Below are positions 52,224-61,148 of a stretch of 64,000 bases of DNA, one piece after another. How positions within the stretch are numbered: the first letter of the stretch is position 1; the number at the start of each line of letters is the position of its first letter. The DNA comes from JBEVOS01 sp964563395 (GTDB lineage Bacteria > Pseudomonadota > Alphaproteobacteria > Caulobacterales > Aquidulcibacteraceae). The position numbers and the translations under genes are program-made. The notes under the pieces were generated by a model. That model was not told where the DNA came from. It saw nothing but the letters and a program-made list of their open reading frames with translations, and made no database searches. Location of the stretch: NCBI GenBank assembly GCA_964563395.1, contig CAZLWK010000003.1, positions 1 through 64,000 on the forward strand, given 5' to 3'.

Positions 52224-52922
52224 CTAAGCCGCGTCCACCAGAACAAGTTCGCTGTCTTCCAAAGCCGTGACGGTGACGACTGCTTCATCGGCGATCGCGG
52301 CGCCGTCGCGCGCATCGACGCGCACGCCGTTCACCTCCACCGCCCCCTTCGCGGGCACAAGATAGCCGCGCCGCGCGGCGCCCAATTCGTAGGTCGTGCT
52401 TTCGCCAGCCTTCAACGTGGCGCCCAGCACGCGCGCATCGGTGCGGATCGGCAGCGCGTCCGCATCGCCGTCAAAGCCACTGGCCAGCGCCACGAATTTC
52501 CCGGACCGATCGCCCTTGGGAAAGGGCTTCGCGCCCCAAGAGGGCTGTCCGCCACGCTGCGTGGGCTCGATCCAGATTTGGAAGATGCGGGTCGTTTCCG
52601 GCTCCAGATTGTATTCCGCGTGCCGCACGCCCGCGCCCGCGCTCATCACCTGCACATCGCCCGCGCCGGTGCGGCCCTTATTGCCCAGGCTATCCTGGTG
52701 GGTGATCGCGCCTTCGCGGACATAGGTGATGATCTCCATGTCGGCATGAGGGTGCGGCGGGAAACCGGAATGCGGGGCGATCTCATCGTCGTTCCAAACG
52801 CGCAAGGCGCCCCAATGCATCCGCGCTGGATCGAAATAGGACGCGAACGAGAAATGATGCTTGGCCTTGAGCCAACCGTGGTCGGCGCCGCCGAGCGCGT
52901 TGAAAGGTCTGCGTTCAATCAT
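52224..52922 (-). CDS. Pirin-like quercetin 2,3-dioxygenase (YhhW type)
   Basis: 232 residues, beginning MIERRPFNALGGADHGWLKA. Metal ligands His57, His59, His101 and Glu103 (FPPHPHADMEI and GVRHAEYN) sit at the same positions as in E. coli YhhW, which cleaves quercetin. RIFQIWIEPT is also family-typical. With WrbA it may detoxify flavonoid or quinone-like compounds (inference). First gene of the minus-strand group, divergent from the LysR regulator across 116 bp. Confidence 0.88.
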   Translation of the reverse strand: MIERRPFNALGGADHGWLKAKHHFSFASYFDPARMHWGALRVWNDDEIAPHSGFPPHPHADMEIITYVREGAITHQDSLGNKGRTGAGDVQVMSAGAGVRHAEYNLEPETTRIFQIWIEPTQRGGQPSWGAKPFPKGDRSGKFVALASGFDGDADALPIRTDARVLGATLKAGESTTYELGAARRGYLVPAKGAVEVNGVRVDARDGAAIADEAVVTVTALEDSELVLVDAA

Positions 52923-53001
52923 TGTCGTCCCCTTTCCAAAGGCGCCGCTAAGGCCGCGCCGGTTCCACTCACAAATGGCGCTTGAATTTATGTTCGAAAT
53001 A

Positions 53002-53025
53002 GAAACTATGGAAATTCATCGTTTC
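53002..53025. promoter_or_regulatory. Imperfect palindrome upstream of the LysR gene
   Basis: GAAACTATGGAA / ATTCATCGTTTC: 9 of 12 symmetric pairs match, centred in an AT-rich 116-bp divergent region that stands out from the GC-rich surroundings. LysR regulators bind such dyads, usually with a T-N11-A core, near their own divergent target. The likely targets are the pirin-wrbA genes. Confidence 0.5.
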
Positions 53026-53038
53026 TTTTTGTGATATA

Positions 53039-53953
53039 ATGGCTCTTCCCGATCTCGAGGCCTGGGCGATATTCGCCAAGGTGGTTGAAGCCCGGTCCTT
53101 CGCGGCCGCCGCGACGGAGCTTGGGCTCTCCAAGGCCAGTGTCTCCAAGGCCGTGACGCGGCTGGAGGCCCGGCTGGGGACGCGCCTCCTGAACCGCACT
53201 TCGCGGCGCCTGGCCCTCACGGAGACCGGCCGCCAGCTTTCGCAGCGCGCTTTCCGGATCCTCGCCGAAGCCGAGAGCGCGGAGGCGGAGGCGGCGGCGC
53301 AATCGGCTGCGCCCCGCGGCGCCCTCAAGATCGCCGCGCCCATGTCGTTCGGAATCGCGCATCTGGCGCCGGCGCTGCCCGATTTCCTCTCCGCCTACCC
53401 CGACATCGTGGTTGACCTCCATCTCAGCGACGCGGTGGTGGATCTGGTCGGCGGCGGCTTCGACGCGGCGCTGCGCATCGCGGCGCTGCCGGATTCATCC
53501 TTGATCGCCAAAAGGTTGTGCGTGGTGGAGCGTCTGCTTGTGGCTTCGCCGGCTTATTTGGCCGCGCGCGGGCAGCCTGCTCATCCGCGCGCGCTCGCCG
53601 AGCATGCATGCTTTTCCTATTCCTATCTGGCGACGCCCGACGTCTGGCGGCTGGTGAATGCGACTGGCGAAGAGGTGCTGGTCCGGCCGCACGGACCGCT
53701 GCGCGTTAACAATGCCGACGCGCAATTGCCGGCCCTGCGCGCCGGGCTCGGATTGGCGCTCTTGCCGGACTTTATCGTCGCCGGCGACATCGCGCGCGGC
53801 GTGCTGGCGCAGGTGCTGCCGGATTGGCGGCTTGCGCCGATCGCGCTGCACTTGGTCACGCCCGCGCCGGGGCCGCGCCCAGCCAAACTCGACGCCTTCG
53901 CCGATTTCGTGGCCGCCCGCTTCGCGCGGCCGGCCTGGCGCGCCGCGACTTAA
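53039..53953 (+). CDS. LysR-family transcriptional regulator
   Basis: 304 residues. Winged helix at 1-60 (LEAWAIFAKVVEARSFAAAA, GLSKASVSKAVTRLEARLG, RLLNRTSRRLALTETG) and a periplasmic-binding-like effector domain (ALKIAAPMSFGIAHLAPALP onward). It belongs to the CrgA/DsdC-like group that controls adjacent quinone or electrophile-detoxification genes. No Shine-Dalgarno precedes the ATG, so the mRNA may be leaderless. It is divergent from pirin-wrbA. Confidence 0.9.
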   Translation: MALPDLEAWAIFAKVVEARSFAAAATELGLSKASVSKAVTRLEARLGTRLLNRTSRRLALTETGRQLSQRAFRILAEAESAEAEAAAQSAAPRGALKIAAPMSFGIAHLAPALPDFLSAYPDIVVDLHLSDAVVDLVGGGFDAALRIAALPDSSLIAKRLCVVERLLVASPAYLAARGQPAHPRALAEHACFSYSYLATPDVWRLVNATGEEVLVRPHGPLRVNNADAQLPALRAGLGLALLPDFIVAGDIARGVLAQVLPDWRLAPIALHLVTPAPGPRPAKLDAFADFVAARFARPAWRAAT

Positions 53954-54175
53954 CTCTTAATGCGGATCGCCTTGGCGGCGCCTAACCCTTCCGTGATGAG
54001 CGGGCGCCGCGAACAATGTTGAGAGCATTCCCGGCAAGCACAAAACTTGCACCTCACAGGCCGGAAGGGCGCGCGTTTCGCCAAAGGCGATGCGTCCGCC
54101 GCCTTAGGCGAAGCTCGGCAAGCCCGCGGCGGGCGCGCTTCGCCCCAATTCGGCGCCGATCGAGGGGGAAGACGC

Positions 54176-55857
54176 ATGGCGACGCTGGTCGTGAATACGA
54201 GCGTGGGGCTGGATTTCGACACGTTCGACCTCAACGAGCTCAACAATTACGCCAATGTCTCGACATCGGCGACTGTGTTTCGCCTGTTCGACACCGCTTC
54301 AACCTTTACGCGGTTCACCGGAACGGGACTTGTCTTCAACGGCGCCAATGATCCCACGTCGGGCACATTCACGACATGGGAAGAATCTCAGTTCGGCTTG
54401 CAGCTCTTCTCCGTGACGGACCTGTCCTTATCGGCCGCGACTTTCTGGTCCTATGTGAATGCAGGCAATACCGCCGGCGGGCTGGCCTATGTCTTCTCCG
54501 GCGCCGACACCATGACGGGATCGAATTCCGGCGACAGATTGCGCGGCTATAGCGGCAACGACACGCTTCGCGGCGGCGGCGACGCTGACTTTCTCTACGG
54601 CATGATGGGGAATGACACGCTGAATGGCGGTCCTGGCGCGGACATCATGCGCGGCGGCGNNNNNNNNNNNNNNNNNNNNNNNNNNNNNNNNNNNNNNNNN
54701 NNNNNNNNNNNNNNNNNNNNNNNNNNNNNNNNNNNNNNNNNNNNNNNNNNNNNNNNNNNATGGGGAATGACACGCTGAATGGCGGTCCTGGCGCGGACAT
54801 CATGCGCGGCGGCGTCGGCAATGACAATTATTATATCGACGCCGCGGACAATATCGCTGAACTAGCGAACCAGGGCGTCGACCATGTTTTCGCGGCGTTC
54901 AGCCACCAACTGGGCGCGAATTTCGAACACCTCACCTTGCTTGGGGCGTTCAATGTCAACGCGACGGGCAATGGCGTTGCGAACACGCTGACGGGCAATT
55001 CCGGAAACAACGTTCTAGATGGCCGCGCGGGCGCGGATGTCATGCGCGGGGGAGCCGGCAATGACACCTATATCGTCGACAATGCCGGCGACCAGATCAC
55101 GGAAAATGCGGGCGAAGGCGTCGACACCGTTCAATCGAGCGTGACATGGACGCTCGGCGCCAATCTCGAAAACCTCGTTCTTACAGGCATGGCGGCGATC
55201 AACGGCGTTGGAAACGCCGCGAACAACGACATCACCGGCAATGGCGCCGCGAACATCCTGAATGGCGGCGCGGGCGCGGACATCATGCGCGGCGGCGACG
55301 GCAATGATCGCTATTACGTCAATATCGCGGGCGATCAGGTCATCGAAAACGACAATGAGGGCACGGACGGCGTGTTCTCAAGCGTCAGCTATGCGCTTGG
55401 CGCCTTTATCGAGAACCTCGCGCTTACTGGCGCCGCCAACATCAACGGCGTTGGCAATGGCCTCGCCAATCGCATCACCGGCAATAGCGGCGCCAACATC
55501 ATCAATGGGTTGAATGGCCTCGACATATTGACGGGCGGCGCAGGCGGCGACGTCTTCGTGTTCAGCACCGCGCTCGGCCCCACGAACATCGATCAGATCA
55601 CCGACTTCAATCCCGTAAACGACCGTATCGCGCTGGACGACGCCATATTCACCGCCGCCGGCGCCGCCGGCGCCTTGGCGGCGGGGGCGTTCCGGATCGG
55701 CGCGGCGGCGACCGACGCGGACGACCGCATACTCTACGATTCCGCGAGCGGCCAATTGCTCTATGACGCGGATGGAAATGGCGGCGGCGCGGCGGAGCAT
55801 TTCGCAACCTTGAGCGCGGGGCTCGCGCTGACCGCGAGCGATTTCTTCATCATCTAA
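54176..55857 (+). CDS. RTX calcium-binding protein, interrupted by assembly gap
   Basis: Starts MATLVVNTSVGLDF after GAGGGGGAAG, runs to the N-run at 54660, and resumes at 54760 to the stop at 55857. The two parts are in register only if the 100 Ns are replaced by removal of the duplicated 55 bases; then the protein is 508 residues. Many GGxGxDxxx nonapeptides (GYSGNDTLRGGGDADFLYG, GGVGNDNYY) bind Ca2+. Three ~80-residue modules follow, then DVFVFSTALGPTNIDQITDF, a C-terminal pattern of type I secreted proteins. No catalytic domain is seen; a surface-layer, adhesion or secreted matrix role is plausible (inference). No type I transporter is in the window. Confidence 0.85.
54605..54659 (+). repeat. 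55-base direct repeat, left copy at gap edge
   Basis: Identical over 55 bases to 54760-54814. It ends exactly where the N-run begins and encodes MGNDTLNGGPGADIMRGG. Length 55 equals a common de Bruijn k-mer, so it is probably a contig-end overlap rather than a biological duplication. Confidence 0.9.
54660..54759. other. Assembly gap of 100 Ns
   Basis: Exactly 100 Ns, the conventional placeholder for a gap of unknown size, inside the RTX gene. Both flanks are the same 55 bases, suggesting the gap may be zero or contain additional repeat modules. Confidence 0.98.
54760..54814 (+). repeat. 55-base direct repeat, right copy at gap edge
   Basis: Exact copy of 54605-54659, starting at the first base after the Ns. 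In the raw window the frame changes across the gap (155 bases between copies), but collapsing the copies restores one continuous reading frame. Confidence 0.9.
54790..55515 (+). repeat. Three tandem ~80-residue RTX modules
   Basis: GAD(I/V)MRGG recurs at 54790, 55030 and 55273, and a related GLDILTGG at 55516, giving periods of 240, 243 and 243 bases. Each module has GADxMRGGxGNDxYY, a G-x-DxV linker, (T/Y)xLGAxxENL and INGVGN-N-ITGN, an alternation of Ca2+ nonapeptides with a beta-strand spacer. Confidence 0.85.
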
Positions 55858-55867
55858 TCTCGGCGCT

Positions 55868-56986
55868 TCAGGTCTCGGCCGTTTCAGGCCGCACGCGCAG
55901 ATGTTCGGAGAAAGCCAGGAACACATGATAGAGGGTCGAAGCCGGAACCGTCTTTGAAACGGGCGCGCCGTTCGCGTCGAAAAGATCGACCCAAAGGCCG
56001 CGCGGCGCCACATTCAAATGACGCGCGAACAACAGCCGCACGGCGTCGTCAGCCGCCGCATCGTGCGCTGCGCCTTCAAGCGCCAGGTGGCCTTTGATGC
56101 GCTCGGTGTTCGGCCATGCGCGCGAGCCGCCATCGCGAACGGCGCCGGTTTCATCCACCTGATTATAAGTAAAACGCGTCACCGGATCGACGCCGAGGCT
56201 TTCCGCGAATTGAACTAGCCTGACTGCCTCCGACGGCGGCGGCGTATCCGCGAGCCGCGCATATTGCGTCAAAATCCAGGCCCATTCGAATTGATGGCCC
56301 GGCTCCACCAGAGTTCCATCCGGCGCGGGCGCGCGCGCCCAATCGTCGGTGAAGAACTCCGCCAATGTCCGTCCATCAAAAAAACGCCGCCTGAAGAGAT
56401 CGACGAGCGCGCGCGCGCGCGCGAGGAAGCGCTCGTCGTTGGTCGCTTCAAAAGCGGCGAGACAGGCCTCCAAAAGGTGCATGTGCGGATTTTGCTGGCG
56501 CCACCCCGAGGCAGGCAGCCAATGCCAATAACCCTCCGGCGCGGCCATGCGCGCTTCGATGAAGTCCAGCGTGGCGTGCAAGTGCTCGAGTGCGCTCCGT
56601 TCGCCGCTCGCGCGATAGCGCCAAGCGAGGGCGAACATGACGAAGGCAAGATCGTAGAGATCGGGCGTGGGGTCGATCACGCGGCCGTCCGGATCGAGCC
56701 GGCGCGCCCACGCGCCGCGCGCCTCCAGCCGCGCGTGACGAACGAGAAAATCATAGCCATGGTCCGCCGCCGCCGCGCCGGCTTGCCAGCCCAAGGTGAC
56801 GGCGTGCGAAAACACATAAAGCTGGCGGCAGGCCACACGCGTACGCTTGAACGCGGCCCCCGCCGGGGCGCCCGAAAGCGTCAGCTCCTCGTGATAGCCG
56901 CCGCGCGCGCGATCGAGACCCGCTTCCGCCCAAAGGGGCAGCGCCGCGCCAAAGGTCCAATCGCGTACTTCCCGGGCAAGGCCCAT
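55868..56986 (-). CDS. AGE-family epimerase/isomerase, possibly mannose-6-phosphate isomerase
   Basis: 372 residues from the ATG at 56986, which has GAGGGAG at good spacing; upstream ATGs at 57076 and 57088 lack one and precede the conserved domain. REVRDWTFGAALPLWAEAG, GGYHEELTL, RVACRQLYVFSHAV, YDLAFVMFALAW, NPHMHLLEACLAAFEA, EPGHQFEWAWIL and RAWPNTERIKGHLA are AGE (alpha/alpha barrel) landmarks. Divergent from a mannose-1-phosphate guanylyltransferase, so it likely interconverts fructose-6-P and mannose-6-P (inference). Confidence 0.82.
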   Translation of the reverse strand: MGLAREVRDWTFGAALPLWAEAGLDRARGGYHEELTLSGAPAGAAFKRTRVACRQLYVFSHAVTLGWQAGAAAADHGYDFLVRHARLEARGAWARRLDPDGRVIDPTPDLYDLAFVMFALAWRYRASGERSALEHLHATLDFIEARMAAPEGYWHWLPASGWRQQNPHMHLLEACLAAFEATNDERFLARARALVDLFRRRFFDGRTLAEFFTDDWARAPAPDGTLVEPGHQFEWAWILTQYARLADTPPPSEAVRLVQFAESLGVDPVTRFTYNQVDETGAVRDGGSRAWPNTERIKGHLALEGAAHDAAADDAVRLLFARHLNVAPRGLWVDLFDANGAPVSKTVPASTLYHVFLAFSEHLRVRPETAET

Positions 56987-57118
56987 CACGCACTCCCTCG
57001 CCGCCTCATCGCATGCGACGCCCGCTTTGCCAGCCCATGTCTCGGCATCTGGCTGAAGCCGGAGCGATTCATGCATAGAAAGAGCCATGTCTTTGCTTAA
57101 CGCGGCGCTGCATCCCTC

Positions 57119-58171
57119 ATGACGATCCGCATTCTCCCCGCGCTCCTGTCCGGCGGCGCCGGCACACGGCTCTGGCCGGCCTCGACGCCGGAAAAGCCCA
57201 AGCAATTCCACGCGCTCGCCGGATCGCGCACGCTCCTGCAGGAAACCGCCGCGCGGGTGGCGGGCGAGATTGCCGGCCTCAGCTTCGCCGCGCCGATCGT
57301 GCTGGCGGCCGCACAGCACGCGGACCTCATAGAAACGCAACTCAGCGAGATCGCCATCGCGCCGGCGGCGCTAGCGCTGGAGCCGATGGCGCGGAACACC
57401 GCTGCCGCGGCGGCGGTAGCGGCGGCCATGGCGCGCGAGATCGAGCCGGGCGCTCTGGTGCTTTTGCTGCCCGCCGATCATGTGATCGCCGACGTGGCGG
57501 GCTTTCATGCGCTGATCGCGCGCGCCGCGCCGTTCGCGCGGGATCGTATCGTAACTTTTGGCGTCAGGCCCGACCGACCAGAAACCGGCTATGGTTATAT
57601 CCAGCGCGGCGCAGCGCTCGGCGATGGCGTGTTCGAGATCGCGCGCTTCAAGGAGAAGCCGGACGCGCAAACCGCTACAACCTATGTGGCGCAAGGCGAC
57701 TTCGACTGGAACGCGGGCATGTTCCTATTCGCGCCCGAGGTGCTGCTGGCCGAGTTCGGCGATCATGCCGCGATCCGCGATTGCGCGCTCACGGCGCTGA
57801 GCCGCGCGCGCCGCGAGGGCGTGCGCCATTATCTCGACGCGGACGCTTTCGCGGCGGCGCCCTCGCTCCCGCTCGACATCGCGGTGATGGAGCGCACACG
57901 GCGCGCGGCGGTGGCGCCGTGCGACATCGGCTGGGCCGATCTCGGCGCCTGGGATGAGATCTGGCGGCTCGCGGAGAAGGACGCAGCCGGAAATACCGGC
58001 GCGCATGCGGCGCTCGAAGCGGAGCGCAATCTGGTGCGCGCGGCGGGCAAGAAGGTCGCGCTTCTGGGGGTCGATGATCTCATCGTGATCCTGGAAGGCG
58101 ACACGCTGCTGATCGCGAAGCGAGACCGCGCACAGGATGTGAAGCGGATGATGACGGCGGCGCAAGAATAG
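57119..58171 (+). CDS. manC: Mannose-1-phosphate guanylyltransferase
   Basis: 350 residues: LPALLSGGAGTRLWPAST and PKQFHALAGSRTLLQET (nucleotide loop), EPMARNTAAAAAVAA, LLPADHVIADV, PETGYGYIQRG, RFKEKPDAQTA, WNAGMFLFAPEVLL and DIGWADLGAWDEIW. Only the nucleotidyltransferase domain is present; the fused PMI cupin of bifunctional ManC/AlgA is missing, consistent with a separate isomerase next door. It makes GDP-mannose for polysaccharide. Confidence 0.92.
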   Translation: MTIRILPALLSGGAGTRLWPASTPEKPKQFHALAGSRTLLQETAARVAGEIAGLSFAAPIVLAAAQHADLIETQLSEIAIAPAALALEPMARNTAAAAAVAAAMAREIEPGALVLLLPADHVIADVAGFHALIARAAPFARDRIVTFGVRPDRPETGYGYIQRGAALGDGVFEIARFKEKPDAQTATTYVAQGDFDWNAGMFLFAPEVLLAEFGDHAAIRDCALTALSRARREGVRHYLDADAFAAAPSLPLDIAVMERTRRAAVAPCDIGWADLGAWDEIWRLAEKDAAGNTGAHAALEAERNLVRAAGKKVALLGVDDLIVILEGDTLLIAKRDRAQDVKRMMTAAQE

Positions 58172-58304
58172 CGCCCCCGCAGCTGCTTTGCCGCAGCAAA
58201 TAGCCAGGATTGATCTGCACCGATCCCTAAACAGGGGGACAATCGCGATATAAGACAAGAGTGCGACAGTCGCGGACACACGCGCATCGTTCTATAGCGA
58301 GTTC

Positions 58305-59063
58305 ATGAAGCTCCACCTCGTCCATGGCCACTCCGCAGGCGGCTCGCTTAGGCTAGCCACGCGAGAATTTGGTCTGTCCGGAAAAGTGCTTGTGATCGAC
58401 GATTATCTTTCAATCGGGCCGCTTTGCGACGATCGCACGCGACATGAATTTTGGCGAAGCGTCTACGAACCATATCCCGAAGTGATACCTCCGGACTTGT
58501 ACGAACAATGGCGCGAGATCAGCAAAGTCGTTGCGAGTGCAAGCGAAGTCATACTGTGGTCATCGGAATCAGCGTGCGGCTACGTCTTCGAACGCATGGC
58601 GGCATTCATACTCGGTGACCGCACGCCGCTTTGCCAAGTGCTCGCTCCAGCACATGAAGACCTTCATGGCGTAGAGTTCTTTGGACCAGCAGCGCTTGCA
58701 GACATGGAGGGGCGCAAGCGCGAGATCACGGGAACCGCAGTGTCCGAATGGTCAACTTCGTTCGAGAACCAATTGAGTCAAAGCAACGGAATAAGGGTAC
58801 TACGGCAAGGCTCACTCGTGACGCTGCCATATAATGCGCTTGATGAATATCTTCTGGCTCGTTGCCCGCTCGAGTGGACGCCGTGGAACCGCCCGATCGC
58901 ACAAGCAATGGCAGATTGCGACGGCCAAAATTTAATACATGATCCTTTTTTTTCGTGGCGTTTAGGCGTGTTGATTGAAGCGGGGCGACTTGAGGCAAAA
59001 GATCGTCAGGTGTCACCTGACGGACTCAGGAGGGGCTTGGTCCGTCGCGTTGAGGTAAACTGA
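58305..59063 (+). CDS. DUF1835/DUF3658 domain protein, AT-richer than neighbours
   Basis: 252 residues: MKLHLVHGHSAGGSLRLATR is the DUF1835 start, VIDDYLSIGPLCDD and ILWSSESACGYVF follow; the C-terminal part (LLARCPLEWTPWNRPIAQAM, FSWRLGVLIEAGRLEAK) fits DUF3658. Function unknown. The gene uses noticeably more A/T, including a run of eight T near 58945, and its codon use differs from flanking genes, suggesting recent acquisition. The 133-bp gap upstream shows a weak GCTGC-GCAGC hairpin after manC and no clear promoter. Confidence 0.75.
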   Translation: MKLHLVHGHSAGGSLRLATREFGLSGKVLVIDDYLSIGPLCDDRTRHEFWRSVYEPYPEVIPPDLYEQWREISKVVASASEVILWSSESACGYVFERMAAFILGDRTPLCQVLAPAHEDLHGVEFFGPAALADMEGRKREITGTAVSEWSTSFENQLSQSNGIRVLRQGSLVTLPYNALDEYLLARCPLEWTPWNRPIAQAMADCDGQNLIHDPFFSWRLGVLIEAGRLEAKDRQVSPDGLRRGLVRRVEVN

Positions 59064-59101
59064 CCTTTGGCCTTCTCCGACAAGGGGAAAATGGTCGGAT
59101 T

Positions 59102-61078
59102 CTAAAGCTGCGCCTTCGCCGCCTGCGCCGCCGCTTCGGCGGTAATGCCGAAATGCTCGTACAGCGCCTTGAACGGCGCCGAGGCGCCGAAGCTCTTCAT
59201 GCCGACGAAGGCATGCGGGCCGACCCAATCGGTCCAGCCCTGCGCGACGCCCGCCTCGATCACGACCTTTGCCTTAGCCGCGCCGATCACGGAGGCGCGA
59301 TAGGATTCGTCCTGCTCCAGGAAAAGCTCCACACACGGCACGGAAACGATGCGCGCCCCGATCCCTTCTTTCTGCAACAGGTCGCGCGCGGCGGCGGCGA
59401 TGCCGACTTCGGTGCCGGTGGCGAACAAGGTCACCTGCGCGGCGCCGTCCGCCGGCATGATTTCATAAGCGCCGCGCGCGCTTTTGTTTTCAGCGGCGTC
59501 GCAGCGGATCGCCGGCGTCGATTGACGCGACAGCGCCATGATCGACGGCGCGGTCTTCAAGGCCAGCGCGAGCGCCCAGCATTCGGCCGTCTCCACCGCA
59601 TCGCAGGGACGGAAGACGTAAAGGTTCGGGATCGCGCGCAGCGACGCGATGTGCTCCACCGCCTGGTGGGTGGGGCCGTCTTCGCCAAGGCCGATGGAAT
59701 CGTGCGTGAACACATTGATCACGCGCACGCCCATCAAGGCGGCGAGCCGCAGCGCGGGGCGCGAATAATCCGAGAACGTGAGGAACGTGCCCGAATAGGG
59801 AATGATCCCGCCATGCAGCGCCATGCCGTTCATGGCCGCCGCCATGGCGTGCTCGCGCACGCCATAATGCACGTAGCGTCCGGCATAATCTGGCGCGTCT
59901 AACGGCTTCATGCCTTTGACGAAGGTGTTGTTGGAGCCGGTGAGATCGGCCGAGCCGCCAATCATCTCAGGCGCGTGGGGAATGATCGCTTCAAGCGCCG
60001 CGCCGGAATGCACGCGCGTGGCGTTGGCCGGCGTCGTCTCCGCCATCTTGCGCGCATGCGCGGCGAGCGCGGCTTTCGCCTCGGCGGAAAGATCGCCCTG
60101 GAGCGCGGCCTCGAACGCGGCGCGCTCAGGATGCGCGGCCAAACGCTGTTCCCAAGCCGCGCGCACGGTTGCGCCGGCGGCGCCGGCTTTGCGCCAAGCC
60201 GCGCTGACATCTTCGGGGATTTCAAACGGCGCGTAGGACCAATCCATGGCTTCGCGCGCGGCGGCGATCTCCTTGTCGAACAGCGCATAGCCGTGGCTAT
60301 GCACATCGCCTTCCTTGGCGCCCGCGCCCTTGCTGATCTTGGTGCGGCAGGCGATGAGCGAAGGGCGCGACTGTTCCTTCGCCCAGGCAAGCGCCGCGCG
60401 GATCTGCGCTGGATCGTGGCCGTCTATGGCCTTGGTCGCCCAGCCGGCGGCGGCGAAGCGCGCCAATTGATCGCCGGTCTCGGCGATGGTCGCCGCGCCG
60501 TCGATAGTGACATTGTTGTCGTCGAACAGGACATGCAGCTTGGCGAGCTTGAGGCGCCCGGCGAGATGGATGGCCTCATGGCTGACGCCTTCCATCAAGC
60601 AGCCGTCGCCCGCGATCACCCAGGTGCGGTGGTCAACGAGATCGGCGCCGAACCGCGCCGCAAGGCTTCGCTCCGCCATCGCCATGCCGACGGCGTGCGC
60701 GATCCCCTGCCCAAGTGGGCCGGTCGTCACCTCCACACCCTCGGTATGGCCATATTCGGGGTGGCCAGGCGTCTTCGAGCCGAGCTGACGGAAATTCTCG
60801 ATTTCGCCGATCGGCATGTCGGCGAAACCGCTCAAATGCAGCAGCGCATAAAGCAGCATCGAGCCGTGGCCGGCGGAGAGAACGAAGCGGTCGCGGTCCG
60901 GCCAATGCGGCGCGCCCGCATCGTATTTGAGACATTCGCTCCAGAGGATCGTGGCTACATCCGCCATGCCCAGCGGCATGCCCTGGTGGCCGGACTTGGC
61001 CTTGTGCACCGCGTCCATGGACAAGGCGCGGATCGCATTGGCCATGCGCGCTTCCAAACGCGCGTTTGCGTCGCTCAT
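59102..61078 (-). CDS. tkt: Transketolase
   Basis: 658 residues. HKAKSGHQGMPLGMADVAT, DRFVLSAGHGSMLLYALLHL, GPLGQGIAHAVGMA, TPP motif WVIAGDGCLMEGVSHEA with the DDNNVTIDG continuation, and in the second half GVREHAMAAAMNGMALHGG, FSDYSRPALRL, HDSIGLGEDGPTHQAVEH and RPCDAVETAE are all complete. It transfers two-carbon units in the pentose-phosphate pathway. Divergent from transaldolase across 70 bp containing CGCCG-AATC-CGGCG. Confidence 0.97.
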   Translation of the reverse strand: MSDANARLEARMANAIRALSMDAVHKAKSGHQGMPLGMADVATILWSECLKYDAGAPHWPDRDRFVLSAGHGSMLLYALLHLSGFADMPIGEIENFRQLGSKTPGHPEYGHTEGVEVTTGPLGQGIAHAVGMAMAERSLAARFGADLVDHRTWVIAGDGCLMEGVSHEAIHLAGRLKLAKLHVLFDDNNVTIDGAATIAETGDQLARFAAAGWATKAIDGHDPAQIRAALAWAKEQSRPSLIACRTKISKGAGAKEGDVHSHGYALFDKEIAAAREAMDWSYAPFEIPEDVSAAWRKAGAAGATVRAAWEQRLAAHPERAAFEAALQGDLSAEAKAALAAHARKMAETTPANATRVHSGAALEAIIPHAPEMIGGSADLTGSNNTFVKGMKPLDAPDYAGRYVHYGVREHAMAAAMNGMALHGGIIPYSGTFLTFSDYSRPALRLAALMGVRVINVFTHDSIGLGEDGPTHQAVEHIASLRAIPNLYVFRPCDAVETAECWALALALKTAPSIMALSRQSTPAIRCDAAENKSARGAYEIMPADGAAQVTLFATGTEVGIAAAARDLLQKEGIGARIVSVPCVELFLEQDESYRASVIGAAKAKVVIEAGVAQGWTDWVGPHAFVGMKSFGASAPFKALYEHFGITAEAAAQAAKAQL

Positions 61079-61148
61079 CTGAACCCTATCGTCACCGCCG
61101 AATCCGGCGTTAAGAGGTGCGCGTACCTGGAATAGGCTGGAGTTTCAA

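Noticed and set aside
53034..53039. TATAAT as a -10 box
   Set aside because: It overlaps the LysR start codon, too close for a leaderless transcript starting at that ATG.
54660..54759. Biological tandem duplication in the RTX gene
   Set aside because: The copies end exactly at the Ns and the length 55 points to a contig overlap; the duplication is unproven.
57076..57088. Upstream ATGs as the AGE epimerase start
   Set aside because: They lack a Shine-Dalgarno, leave only 30 bp to the divergent manC start, and precede the conserved domain; 56986 has GAGGGAG.
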